From Trichothermofontia sp964536415 (GTDB lineage: Bacteria; Cyanobacteriota; Cyanobacteriia; B231), in the NCBI GenBank assembly GCA_964536415.1, contig CAZHXN010000059.1, positions 1 through 26,694 on the forward strand: DNA of 26,694 nt, in the 5' to 3' direction. Numbering within the stretch: the stretch's first letter is position 1; every line of letters begins with the position of its first letter. Under the pieces are notes generated by a model. That model was given only the letters and a program-made list of their open reading frames with translations. It was not told the origin of the DNA and ran no database searches. Of the stretch, positions 1 to 7,468 are shown one piece after another. Made by a program: the position numbers and the translations under genes.

Positions 1-968
1 ACCAACGGCTTATACGGTACTCCCTCCTGCAAATGCCGCGCCATCAACCGCGCCTGCAACTCAATCGCCCGTCGATAAGTACAGCGATACTCAAACAGCG
101 GATGCTTAAACTCATCATTCAACTTCCGCTCAAACGCCTGCAAAAACACCTTCCGCCCCGACTCCGACAACAAAAACGCCCCCAAACTCTCCGTAAAATC
201 CGACTGTTGAATCTCCCGATTATTAATCACCGCCAGCACCACATTATCCGCCACCAACGGACGGAACTCCTCCATCAAATCCAGCACCATCGCCGGTTGC
301 CCCCGCTGCACCTCATGTAAAAAACCCACATACGGATCAAGCCCCGCCAAATTCACCGCCGCCGTCACCTGCACCCGCAACAACCCATACCCAAAACTCA
401 ACAACGCATTCACCGGATCAGTTGGCGGTCGCCGATTCCGCCCCGCAAACCCCCACTCATCCGCCAACATCTCCCGCCAACAACCAAAATACTCCCGCGC
501 CGCCATCCCCTCCATCCCCCGCACCTGATCCAACGACTCCTGCCGTCCTACCCGCTTCTTCCACTCCTTCAACCCACTCCCCCGCAGCCCATGCCGATAC
601 AACACCGCATACTGATTCTGAATCTTCCCCGCCACCATCGCCTTCACCAACGCCAACCGCCCCTCAGCATCCAAATACCGCCCATACTGCGCCAACCGCA
701 ACCCCCCATTGCGCGAATCATGCGGCAACGCCGCCCCCAAATACCGCCCAAAACTTGACAAAAAATGCACCGACATCCCCAGCTCCAGCGCATACATCAA
801 CGCATCCCCCGACACCTGCGGATTCCCCATCAACACCATCTGCTCCACCGTCTGCGCCGGAACCGATCGCTTCTCCCACGACCCATCCTCCCGCTGCAAC
901 GACACCGTAAACGCCTCATACGCCTTAGCCACCACCGCATTCGGCTGCAACACATAAAGCACCGTCAT
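1..968 (-). CDS. cas1: CRISPR-associated endonuclease Cas1 (3' end off window)
   Basis: Cas1 is the metal-dependent integrase that, with Cas2, inserts new spacers into a CRISPR array. The minus-strand frame is open from an ATG at 968 to the window edge, about 322 codons, which is close to the full family length. Family motifs are plain: GMEGMAAREYF (about 151-161) holding the catalytic Glu153, then RRPPTDPVNALLSFGYGLL (about 179-197), then GFLHEVQ with His218, and DLMEEFRPL with Asp230. The His-to-Asp spacing of 12 matches that of known Cas1 proteins. It follows cas4 after a 160-bp gap filled by a palindromic repeat. Third codon positions are overwhelmingly G or T. cas2 and the array, if present, should lie to the left of the window. 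Identity is certain; the C-terminus is not seen. Confidence 0.97.
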   Translation of the reverse strand, partial: MTVLYVLQPNAVVAKAYEAFTVSLQREDGSWEKRSVPAQTVEQMVLMGNPQVSGDALMYALELGMSVHFLSSFGRYLGAALPHDSRNGGLRLAQYGRYLDAEGRLALVKAMVAGKIQNQYAVLYRHGLRGSGLKEWKKRVGRQESLDQVRGMEGMAAREYFGCWREMLADEWGFAGRNRRPPTDPVNALLSFGYGLLRVQVTAAVNLAGLDPYVGFLHEVQRGQPAMVLDLMEEFRPLVADNVVLAVINNREIQQSDFTESLGAFLLSESGRKVFLQAFERKLNDEFKHPLFEYRCTYRRAIELQARLMARHLQEGVPYKPL

Positions 969-1039
969 TCCCAAAACCTCCTAAAACTCAATAACCACAA
1001 AAAAGTATCCCCCTCCCCACGTAGGAGAAGCACTTTAGC

Positions 1040-1085
1040 GAGTTCCCCTTCGCCCCTAGTGGGAGAAGGGGTTAGGGGACGAGGG
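1040..1085. repeat. G/C-rich palindromic repeat in the cas4-cas1 gap
   Basis: CCCCTTC at 1045-1051 pairs with GAAGGGG at 1065-1071, with an inner CCC/GGG pairing. It resembles the repeat in the cas6-cas4 gap and the pair near 7480-7600, so it is probably one member of a dispersed intergenic family. Confidence 0.6.
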
Positions 1086-1128
1086 GAAAGACCGACCAAG
1101 CGAGAAAGCCCCCAACTCCCCTTACCCA

Positions 1129-1722
1129 TCAGAGAGCAGCCTCAGACCCGAGAGCCGCCAACACCCCCACCTCAAACGGCAAACAAATCCCCACCAAACT
1201 ACACGCCTGACACTTCCGCTTATTCGCGATCGGCTCCGGCATCGGCAACCCCATTGCTACCCGCGCTGCTGCGATCGCCCCCGCCGTCGCCGCCCGCAAC
1301 TCCGGCGTAAACCACACCACCTGTCGCCGCCGATTCCCGTGATAAAAAATCTCCCCAAACTCAATCGCCCGCCCTGTGCGCTCCTCCAAACACATCCCCG
1401 CCGCACACAACTGAAAATGATCATTCAAATGCCGTGCCATCCGCCCCTTCTTATACTCCAGCGGCACCAACAACCCCTCCCGCTCCTCCACCCCATCAAT
1501 AATCCCCTTCACCCCTAGGCGCTCACTCCACACCCACTGCTGTCGATGCAACACCACCTCTCCCTCTAACACCACCCCCATCTCATCAATATTTCGATGC
1601 AAATGAGTCCCCAATACCGTATGCTCATTCTCTGCCCACTCCCCCAACACATACTCCAGATAAAACCGCCGCGGACAATACTCCCAAGCATTCAAATACG
1701 CCAACGGCAAAAACTCATCCAT
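1129..1722 (-). CDS. cas4: CRISPR-associated exonuclease Cas4
   Basis: Cas4 is a RecB-family, iron-sulfur nuclease that trims prespacers and helps select PAM-adjacent DNA before Cas1-Cas2 integration. The 197-aa length is normal. An N-terminal YCPRRFYLEY holds Cys16. The nuclease core shows GIIDGVEE (Asp76) followed by LEYKKGR (Glu89 and Lys91), the D...ExK signature. The C-terminal KCQACSLVGICLP supplies Cys171, Cys174 and Cys180, which with Cys16 complete the four ligands of a [4Fe-4S] cluster. It lies between cas6 and cas1 in the same direction, the usual place in I-B, I-C and I-D loci. A hairpin-forming repeat fills the short gap from cas6. Confidence 0.95.
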   Translation of the reverse strand: MDEFLPLAYLNAWEYCPRRFYLEYVLGEWAENEHTVLGTHLHRNIDEMGVVLEGEVVLHRQQWVWSERLGVKGIIDGVEEREGLLVPLEYKKGRMARHLNDHFQLCAAGMCLEERTGRAIEFGEIFYHGNRRRQVVWFTPELRAATAGAIAAARVAMGLPMPEPIANKRKCQACSLVGICLPFEVGVLAALGSEAAL

Positions 1723-1744
1723 AACGCCAAACCTCCAATCAATA

Positions 1745-1787
1745 GGCCCCCTCGCCCATCTTGGGAGAGGGGGCCGGGGGGTGAGGG
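1745..1787. repeat. G/C-rich palindromic repeat in the cas6-cas4 gap
   Basis: GGCCCCCTC at 1745-1753 pairs perfectly with GAGGGGGCC at 1767-1775, and inside it CCCA pairs with TGGG. A GGGGGGTGAGGG tail abuts the cas6 stop codon at 1788. In the transcript this would be a very stable hairpin between cas6 and cas4. It is followed by no T tract on the minus strand, so it would more likely affect stability or processing than terminate. Confidence 0.75.
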
Positions 1788-2831
1788 CTACATCAACCGC
1801 GCTTGCCCCATCCCCATCGCCGTCTTGCGGCCAACTCCCGCAAAAAACGCAAAATGCGCCAAAATCGTCGCCAACCGCGCCTGCTCCTCATCTGGGAAGT
1901 AATAGCGTACCCACCCCAACGCCCCAATCTCTGACCCACCCTCCATCCGCAACGCCCGCGTCTTCAACCCAAACGCCGCCGTCAACCCCTCCCACACCAC
2001 CGGCCCGATCGCCAACTCCGCCGGCGCAACCCCATTCCAGCGCCGCCGCAAATTCTCAAACACCAACTCCGGCAACAAAAACGGCTGCACATACCCATCC
2101 AACTTAAAACTCGTCGGCGTAAACAACCGCAACTGCAACTCCCGCTGCACCGGCACCGCCATCAACTCCTCAAACCGACGCGCCTCCACCACCTGCACAA
2201 ACCGCCCCAACCGACAGTTAACCCCCCCCCCCGCTCTCACCCCCCCCCCCCCCCCCCCCGCCCCCGTTATCATCCCCCCCAAATCCCTACTCATCCCCCA
2301 CAACAACGGCGCCAACAGATCCGATCGCAACAACCCCAGCCGCAACCACTGCTCCCCCGACTTCGCCCGAATCAACGTCACCGTCAACGGCATCGACTCC
2401 TGCCCATGCAACCCCACCGCCAAATCCGGATCAGCCGCCCCCAGCCACCGAAAACACTGCCCATGCAACGCCCGCCCCACCGTCGGCGGCAACGACGCCT
2501 CACTCTCAACCGGCACCTGGATCACCCGCAACGGGCACCGATCCACCTCCACCCCCGCCACCGTATACAACCGCCCCAACCAACTCACCGCCGTCTCCAG
2601 ACCCACCTGCGCCTGCACCTGCTGCAACAGCGCCCCATACCCCGCTGCCCTCGGCAACACCGGCATCACCCGCACCCCGCCGCCATCCTGCAACGACACC
2701 CACACCGGCTCCGGCTCCATCCCCGACAACCACTGCTGCAACGGCACCGACGACACCGACGCCTCCGTAAACCGCAACACCACATTTACACCTGCCAGTT
2801 CTGGCCCAACCTGCACTTCAACCCTTTCCAT
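1788..2831 (-). CDS. cas6: CRISPR RNA endoribonuclease Cas6, containing a 20-G tract
   Basis: Cas6 cuts the pre-crRNA within each repeat and often stays bound to the mature crRNA. The 347-aa frame ends with FFAGVGRKTAMGMGQARLM, the glycine-rich Gh-G...GhG loop that marks the second RAMP domain of Cas6. It sits in the expected place between cas5 and cas4. The start at 2831 has a purine-rich GGGAGGAAGG just upstream. Oddly, around residues 190-204 the coding strand has 20 consecutive G (2259-2240) followed by 11 more (2232-2222), giving a Gly-rich linker interrupted by VRA. The frame is open at the length shown. In both other frames a stop follows the 20-G run within nine codons, so slippage would remove the whole C-terminal RAMP domain. 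The tract could also be a sequencing length error. Confidence 0.9.
   Translation of the reverse strand: MERVEVQVGPELAGVNVVLRFTEASVSSVPLQQWLSGMEPEPVWVSLQDGGGVRVMPVLPRAAGYGALLQQVQAQVGLETAVSWLGRLYTVAGVEVDRCPLRVIQVPVESEASLPPTVGRALHGQCFRWLGAADPDLAVGLHGQESMPLTVTLIRAKSGEQWLRLGLLRSDLLAPLLWGMSRDLGGMITGAGGGGGGVRAGGGVNCRLGRFVQVVEARRFEELMAVPVQRELQLRLFTPTSFKLDGYVQPFLLPELVFENLRRRWNGVAPAELAIGPVVWEGLTAAFGLKTRALRMEGGSEIGALGWVRYYFPDEEQARLATILAHFAFFAGVGRKTAMGMGQARLM
2240..2259 (-). repeat. 20-bp homopolymeric G tract in cas6 (C on plus strand)
   Basis: Twenty uninterrupted C on the plus strand, with a second run of 11 C at 2222-2232, separated by seven bases. It lies inside the cas6 frame. On the coding strand a TGA lies directly after the run in one alternative frame, and a TAA lies just past the second run in the other. 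Runs of this length are highly slippage-prone in bacteria and behave as contingency loci in other species. Confidence 0.95.
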
Positions 2832-2833
2832 GT

Positions 2834-2882
2834 CCTTCCTCCCTTAGTGTCTTCGTGCCTTAGTGCCTTGGTGTTAAAAACA
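2834..2882 (-). repeat. CACTAAGG/CACGAAG intergenic repeat, copy in the cas5-cas6 gap
   Basis: Read on the minus strand this spacer contains successive near-octamers (CAAGG, CACTAAGG, CACGAAGA, CACTAAGG) ending in the cas6 Shine-Dalgarno region. The same motif recurs at 4577-4616. It looks like a short dispersed intergenic repeat rather than a coding or promoter element. Confidence 0.6.
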
Positions 2883-2893
2883 ACCTAGAAAAC

Positions 2894-3628
2894 TCAATAC
2901 CGTTCATACACGTCATACTTAGCCCCCGTCGATCGCAACCGCAACGGCAACAACCCTGTCCCAATCACCCGATCGCGCCCCACCTGCGCCCGCTCCTTCG
3001 AAAACGGATTAATCCGCCCAAACGTCGTCCTCGGCCCCAAATCATCCCACGGCTGCACCATAAACCCCGCCTCCCCACCCATCACAAAACTGGGTTCCGC
3101 CGTATATCGTATTTCCCCCGGTAAAAACTGAAAAAAACACCCCCGTTTGCCAAAATAATTAATCTCAGCAAACAACCCCGCCAACACCTCCGCCCGATCG
3201 CTCGGCCCCACACAAATCTGCAAATTCCCCTCTAAAAACACCCACTCCCGAAACACAAACCCTGATTGCATCGGTAACGTCTTCCGGCCCTTATCCTGCT
3301 TATCCGCCTCCTGATCGTAATAACGCAACGTATAGCCATTCCGGTTCACCACCAACCGCTCCGGTGGCAACACATAAACCATTAACCCCCGAATCCACTC
3401 AAACTGGGGCTTCAGCCAAGCTTCCCAGCGATCGCGCTGCCCATACCCCTCCCGTTCCAACAGCACCCGTAACAGCGCCATCTTGATCGCATAGGGCGTC
3501 GGCACCAGATTCGATCGCCCCGCCATACTCGTCGCATCCGATCGCTTCAGCGAGAACAAACTCACCGGCTCATAACCCACCGTCAACCAAACCCTTTCTG
3601 GGTTAGCCTCAGCCCGCTGTGACATCAC
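2894..3628 (-). CDS. cas5: CRISPR-associated protein Cas5-like
   Basis: A 244-aa protein directly after cas7 and overlapping it by 20 bp (3609-3628), which implies translational coupling and coordinated stoichiometry. In type I systems the gene in this position is Cas5, the RAMP subunit that caps the crRNA 5' handle. The N-terminal stretch with GYEPVSLFSLKR and PTPYAIKMALL (residues 18-53) is compatible with the first RAMP strand and helix of Cas5-family proteins. I do not recognise Csc1 (the type I-D Cas5) in it. The start could be GTG at 3628 or ATG at 3625. Assignment as Cas5 rests on size, order and partial motif recognition, so the exact subfamily is uncertain. Confidence 0.75.
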   Translation of the reverse strand: MMSQRAEANPERVWLTVGYEPVSLFSLKRSDATSMAGRSNLVPTPYAIKMALLRVLLEREGYGQRDRWEAWLKPQFEWIRGLMVYVLPPERLVVNRNGYTLRYYDQEADKQDKGRKTLPMQSGFVFREWVFLEGNLQICVGPSDRAEVLAGLFAEINYFGKRGCFFQFLPGEIRYTAEPSFVMGGEAGFMVQPWDDLGPRTTFGRINPFSKERAQVGRDRVIGTGLLPLRLRSTGAKYDVYERY

Positions 3629-4565
3629 GCCCCTCCCACACCTGCGCCACTTCTAACAACGCCTCAATACAGGCTCCAAACTGCGCAAAACTTTCAAACG
3701 GATACAGATGAATCGTCCCCTCCCCATTCATCCGATTCAACGTTTCCGCCAAATCCGTCACCTGTCGTTGATAACTCTCCACCTGCAATGGACTTACCAT
3801 CGGAGCCGGACACCGCTTCGTACTCACTGCTATCACCCCCTCAAAATGATCCGGGTGCGGCAAATGCGTATTTCGCTTCGCCCCATTCGGCTGCAAATAG
3901 GTATACAAAACACTCCGCAGCAACGCATCCAATCGCTGCTTCCGTTCCTCACTAGAAATCGCATAATCAAAACTGTGGGGATTATAGCCAATCCGAAACG
4001 CCTCAACATTCAGCACCGTCGCATATAACCCCGAACTTACCTGCACATTGTAAGGCGTCGGATTTTCCACCCCATACTTCGCATGAAAATAACTCTGCGT
4101 CTTCACAAAACTGGGCACCCCCACCACCGCCCCAAACTCAATCACCGACTCCCGCTTCAGCGTCTTCCCCCCCTTCTCCGTCACCATAAACCCCTCCAAA
4201 TCACTCAGCGCACACCGCTGCAACACCTTAGCCGTTTTTTCCGGCAACTCATCCTGAGCCGCAAACAGCGGCAAATTCTGCTCAATGTCATACCCAACCC
4301 GATCCGGATCAAACCGCTTCCCCCCCTCCGACAACGCCAACCCCATCTCCACACAAACCCGTTGCAAATGTTCCGCCTGAATATGCTTCAACATATCCCC
4401 CGAAACCCCATTCACCAACTTCGGTTCCGCATCCCCCTTCGCCACAATATAATACCGCCGCGTCAACGACTGATTCCCCTCATTCCCCTCATTATTCAGC
4501 GCATGAAGCTGCCAAGACAACAACCCACTCAACGAAATCGAAAACACCGGAAAAACCATCTTCAT
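3609..4565 (-). CDS. cas7: CRISPR-associated protein Cas7, DevR family
   Basis: Cas7 polymerises along the crRNA to form the backbone of the type I effector complex. The 318-aa protein shows hallmarks of the DevR/Csa2-type Cas7: VFSISLSG at the N-terminus, LHALNNEGNEG (about 20-30), and VNGVSGDMLKHIQAEHL (about 51-67). A later YNVQVSSGLYATVLNVEAFRIGY stretch is also family-like. This differs from Csc2, the Cas7 of type I-D, and points toward a I-A/I-B-like effector. The ATG at 4565 has TAGGAG close upstream. The end overlaps cas5. Codons mostly end in G or T. Confidence 0.88.
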   Translation of the reverse strand: MKMVFPVFSISLSGLLSWQLHALNNEGNEGNQSLTRRYYIVAKGDAEPKLVNGVSGDMLKHIQAEHLQRVCVEMGLALSEGGKRFDPDRVGYDIEQNLPLFAAQDELPEKTAKVLQRCALSDLEGFMVTEKGGKTLKRESVIEFGAVVGVPSFVKTQSYFHAKYGVENPTPYNVQVSSGLYATVLNVEAFRIGYNPHSFDYAISSEERKQRLDALLRSVLYTYLQPNGAKRNTHLPHPDHFEGVIAVSTKRCPAPMVSPLQVESYQRQVTDLAETLNRMNGEGTIHLYPFESFAQFGACIEALLEVAQVWEGRDVTAG

Positions 4566-4576
4566 TCTCCTAATTA

Positions 4577-4616
4577 ACTTAGTGAACCTTCGTGCCCTTC
4601 GTGCCTTAGTGGTTTC
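4577..4616 (-). repeat. CACTAAGG/CACGAAG intergenic repeat, copy in the cas8-cas7 gap
   Basis: On the minus strand the spacer reads as consecutive units CACTAAGG, CACGAAGG, GCACGAAGG and TTCACTAAG, closely matching the copy in the cas5-cas6 gap. It precedes the cas7 ribosome-binding site. Confidence 0.6.
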
Positions 4617-4630
4617 CTACCCACTACCCC

Positions 4631-6451
4631 CTACTCACCCCCATCCTCCGCCTCCTCAACCGCGATCGTATCCTCCAGATCCCCCTCCCTAGCCTTCGTC
4701 CACCGCGCATACCCATAAGCAATCAACAAATTCGCCACCAACCCATGGTCATACTCACTCACTAACCGCACCAACCCATCTAGGTCCGCCTTCGTCGTCC
4801 ACACCCGCCGCAACGTCCTCCCCTCCTTCTGTAACTGCTCCGCAATTCGTAAATTCTCCGCCTCATACCGTGCCAAAAAATCCGCGATCGCACTCAAAAA
4901 CTCCGTCTTCGATCCCGACTGCGTACTCAACCGCTGTGCCAACCCATACTGCCGCAACCAATCCAACTCAATCACTTGCCCCTCCGCAATTCGCACCTTC
5001 CCCGCATACACCGTAGACTGATTAATCGCCTTCGCCACCCGTAGAAAACTAGGGTCCTGCACAATCTTCAAAAAATCATCATCAGCCTTACTCATCAGAT
5101 TTAAACCCTCCACAGTAAACAACCTAGGTGGCCGCGCTTTCGGGTCAGCCAACTGCCGCACCACATAATCTGCATAACTCACCTGAAATCCGAAAAATGT
5201 TCGCAAACTCCCACTCGCAATAAAATCCCGATAACTCGCCAACAACCCCCCCTCCCCCGCCTCCACCGACAGCGATCGCACCACCGCCAAATGCTCATTC
5301 ACCACCCCCTGATAAGCCACCACCTCCGCATGATCCACCGGTGCAATCCACCCCGGCAACCCCAAACTAAACACCTCCTTCACCCCATGCGCCTGCCCCT
5401 TCGAGCCAAAATGCGTCCCACTAAACCCCGTCACAAAATCATTCAACGGCCTCCCCCGCCGCCGTCCCCTAGACCCAGCGACCTCCCCACGATTCGCCTT
5501 GGCTGGATGGCGATCGAGCAACTCCTGGCAAAACCGCAAAATCAACTCCGCATCAAACCGAGCTACCCCATACCCCGCCCCCGGTAGATTCACCTGCCGG
5601 AGCTTAGCCCACACCTGCTGATAGATTTGCCAAGCAATATCCTTAGGAATCAGCGCCACTACCCGCCAGTCATACCCGCGCTCCGCCACCTTCACCCGTT
5701 CCGCCAACCCCAGTTGAAACAACCCCGCCGCAATCAACCACAAACTCAGCCAATCCGTCTTCTGCGACTCCATCTTATTCGTATCCGCCTTCGCCCGGTT
5801 CACCCCCTGCACCGTCGTCGGCAGATAAACCTTCACCGCACTCACCGGAGGGGGCACCGCACAGCCCGCCCGCCGCAACCGATCCACCACCTGTGCGATC
5901 GCCGCCTCATACCTTAGTGGTGGCTCCTGACTAAAAGCCCGGATTAACTCTGCCACCAACAGCCCATAATACTCACGCAGTTCCCAAGCCCCCAACCACA
6001 GATTATTATGGTTGCGATCGTGGCGCATCGAAGTCAAAATCACCCCATTTTGCGTCCGGGCATCCGGCAGCTCCGGCATCTCCTCCGGGCGATCAGTGGC
6101 CAACCGTTGCTGACTGCGATACTCCCGATAAACCTTCCGCCGTTCCCTTTGTGCGACCACATCAAACGCCAACACCAAGTCCAACGGCAGCTTAGCCACA
6201 TCCGTCTTCCCCCCCTGCACCGGTGGAAACGGATTGGGATTCCCCGGCGGCAAATTTGCGATCGCCTCCACATCGATCGCCCGGTTAAACACCAAACCAA
6301 ACCCACTCCCCCGATCCACGAGCTGGCTGTCTACCTGCTGTTGACTCCGACGCAACGCCTCCTCCACCACCAGCGCCACTCCCAACGCCCCAAACACATC
6401 CGCATAGGTATTAAACCGTTTCGGAATCACCAACCCTTGCACCGTACCCAT
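4631..6451 (-). CDS. Putative Cascade large subunit (Cas8-like), 606 aa
   Basis: First gene of the cas operon, 65 bp upstream of cas7. I do not recognise a named family in the sequence. By position (large subunit, then Cas7, Cas5, Cas6) and by its size, which fits Cas8 proteins of 500-700 aa, it is probably the large subunit that reads the PAM. It is far shorter than the roughly 1000-aa Cas10d found here in type I-D loci, and no N-terminal HD, GGDD or obvious zinc-ribbon motif is seen. It opens MGTVQGLVIPKRFNTYADVFG and is Arg/Leu/Ala-rich. The last ten residues are acidic. The ATG at 6451 lies about 30 nt downstream of the predicted transcription start. Functional assignment is inference from context. 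Confidence 0.65.
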   Translation of the reverse strand: MGTVQGLVIPKRFNTYADVFGALGVALVVEEALRRSQQQVDSQLVDRGSGFGLVFNRAIDVEAIANLPPGNPNPFPPVQGGKTDVAKLPLDLVLAFDVVAQRERRKVYREYRSQQRLATDRPEEMPELPDARTQNGVILTSMRHDRNHNNLWLGAWELREYYGLLVAELIRAFSQEPPLRYEAAIAQVVDRLRRAGCAVPPPVSAVKVYLPTTVQGVNRAKADTNKMESQKTDWLSLWLIAAGLFQLGLAERVKVAERGYDWRVVALIPKDIAWQIYQQVWAKLRQVNLPGAGYGVARFDAELILRFCQELLDRHPAKANRGEVAGSRGRRRGRPLNDFVTGFSGTHFGSKGQAHGVKEVFSLGLPGWIAPVDHAEVVAYQGVVNEHLAVVRSLSVEAGEGGLLASYRDFIASGSLRTFFGFQVSYADYVVRQLADPKARPPRLFTVEGLNLMSKADDDFLKIVQDPSFLRVAKAINQSTVYAGKVRIAEGQVIELDWLRQYGLAQRLSTQSGSKTEFLSAIADFLARYEAENLRIAEQLQKEGRTLRRVWTTKADLDGLVRLVSEYDHGLVANLLIAYGYARWTKAREGDLEDTIAVEEAEDGGE

Positions 6452-6487
6452 ATTCCCCGATCTACCTTCCCAAGCCGCGGCCTACAT

Positions 6488-6516
6488 AGTATATAGGAAC
6501 TAAAAAATAACGCCAA
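6488..6516 (-). promoter_or_regulatory. Promoter of the cas operon
   Basis: Read on the minus strand: TTGGCG at 6516-6511, a 17-bp spacer, then TATACT at 6493-6488. This is a near-consensus sigma70-type promoter whose start would fall near 6481, giving a leader of about 30 nt before the ATG of the cas8-like gene at 6451. Confidence 0.7.
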
Positions 6517-6650
6517 ACTTCTCCCCCGAACCAGATCGCCAGTCAGGCTCGCCAGCATCATTTTCTCCATTATGCACAACGCCGGAAGTAGCCCCTTCCG
6601 AGATGATGCCCTGAGCACACACAACCCGACTCTGGCCCGACAACAGCATC

Positions 6651-6671
6651 CCTCGCCATGAAAAGGCGAGG
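6651..6671. other. Hairpin in the divergent cas/hsdR-like spacer
   Basis: CCTCGCC at 6651-6657 pairs with GGCGAGG at 6665-6671 around a 7-nt loop. It has no T tract. Apart from this and the cas promoter I see nothing in the 6517-6744 stretch. Confidence 0.4.
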
Positions 6672-6795
6672 TCTCCATCACCAGACCTTGATGAATACCG
6701 GGTCAATTATGATGGGATGTAGTTGCCACGATAGGGATACCCCGATGAGCCAAGGACCCACAGCAGTGACGGCAGTGGTGAAGTCCCGCAACCAG

Positions 6796-6821
6796 GCCGA
6801 ACAATTATGCCGAACAATTAT
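6796..6821 (+). repeat. 13-bp tandem duplication disrupting the hsdR-like gene
   Basis: Two adjacent perfect copies of GCCGAACAATTAT. Removing one copy restores the frame from EQL directly into FGLSRTTDW. Confidence 0.9.
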
Positions 6822-6913
6822 TTGGTCTCAGCCGCACCACCGATTGGCGGTTCTTTCCCGAATGGCAGTCCCCCAACCTTGAACTGACCCCTGGTGAAGA
6901 GGCTGACCCTCGA

Positions 6914-6933
6914 TCGCATTAAATCGCATTAAA
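6914..6933 (+). repeat. 10-bp tandem duplication disrupting the hsdR-like gene
   Basis: Two adjacent perfect copies of TCGCATTAAA. Removing one gives a continuous LDRIKTSYLYN frame; with both, a TAA follows at once. Confidence 0.9.
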
Positions 6934-7468
6934 ACCAGTTATCTCTACAACAGTGCCGACGGCCCACTCACAGAAAGCACCGTCAACTTACTGTTAATTT
7001 CACCCCTCCTCTATTTAAGCGGCTTTTGCGATCCTCCCTTTAAGCTTCGCGGGGAACCATCCATTGAACCATTGAAATTCAAGTGGGAGAAGATAACCAC
7101 GTTCTCAAGGGACGCCTAGATGCCCTCGTTTTACAAGATCAATTGTGGCTAGTTTTAGCAGAATCTAAGGAAACCAAGCTTTCCTTTTCGATCGCCATTC
7201 CCCAGGCCCTGGCATATATGATGGCCAGCCTCAACCGCGACGATCCTTGCTTTGGTCTAGTGACCAACGGCGACGGTTTTCTCTTCATTAAGCTGGTTAA
7301 ACAACCTCGCCCCCTTTACAATCTTTCAGATGATTTTTCACTCTTTAAGCGCTCCCAGAATGACTTATACACTATCCTTAAAATCCTAAAAAATTTGCAG
7401 AAAAAATTTGCAGCGATCGCCACAGAAGCATAGGACCTTCTGGGTTTATGGTCAATCCAAATCAGAAC

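Larger units (their letters stand above)
6745..7433 (+). pseudogene. Decayed type I restriction R-subunit N-terminal-like gene
   Basis: Joining three reading frames recovers one protein of about 225 aa resembling the small cyanobacterial HsdR-N-like proteins annotated as restriction endonuclease subunit R. Recognisable parts are EQLFGL, DWRFFPEWQS, LLLISPLLYLSGF, GRLDALVLQDQLWLVLAESK (the D...ExK nuclease-fold region) and IPQALAYMM. The ATG at 6745 opens the frame. It is then broken four times: a 13-bp tandem duplication (6796-6808 and 6809-6821), one surplus C near 6908, a 10-bp tandem duplication (6914-6923 and 6924-6933), and a one-base loss near 7078-7082. The intact tail runs 7083-7433. 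It cannot make a full product as written. Sequencing error at all four sites seems unlikely but is not excluded. Confidence 0.8.

Noticed and set aside
422..910. Plus-strand 162-aa Pro/Thr/Ala-rich ORF
   Set aside because: Low-complexity antisense shadow produced by the C-rich complement of cas1, which has clear motifs on the minus strand.
4083..4577. Plus-strand ORFs across the cas operon (for example 164 aa here)
   Set aside because: His/Arg/Pro-rich antisense shadows of cas7, cas5, cas6 and the large subunit.
1..6451. Type I-D assignment
   Set aside because: Gene order fits, but Csc1, Csc2 and Cas10d features are missing and Cas7 is of the DevR type.
6427..6706. Minus-strand ORFs upstream of the cas operon
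   Set aside because: They overlap the operon promoter and leader and show no protein-like conservation.
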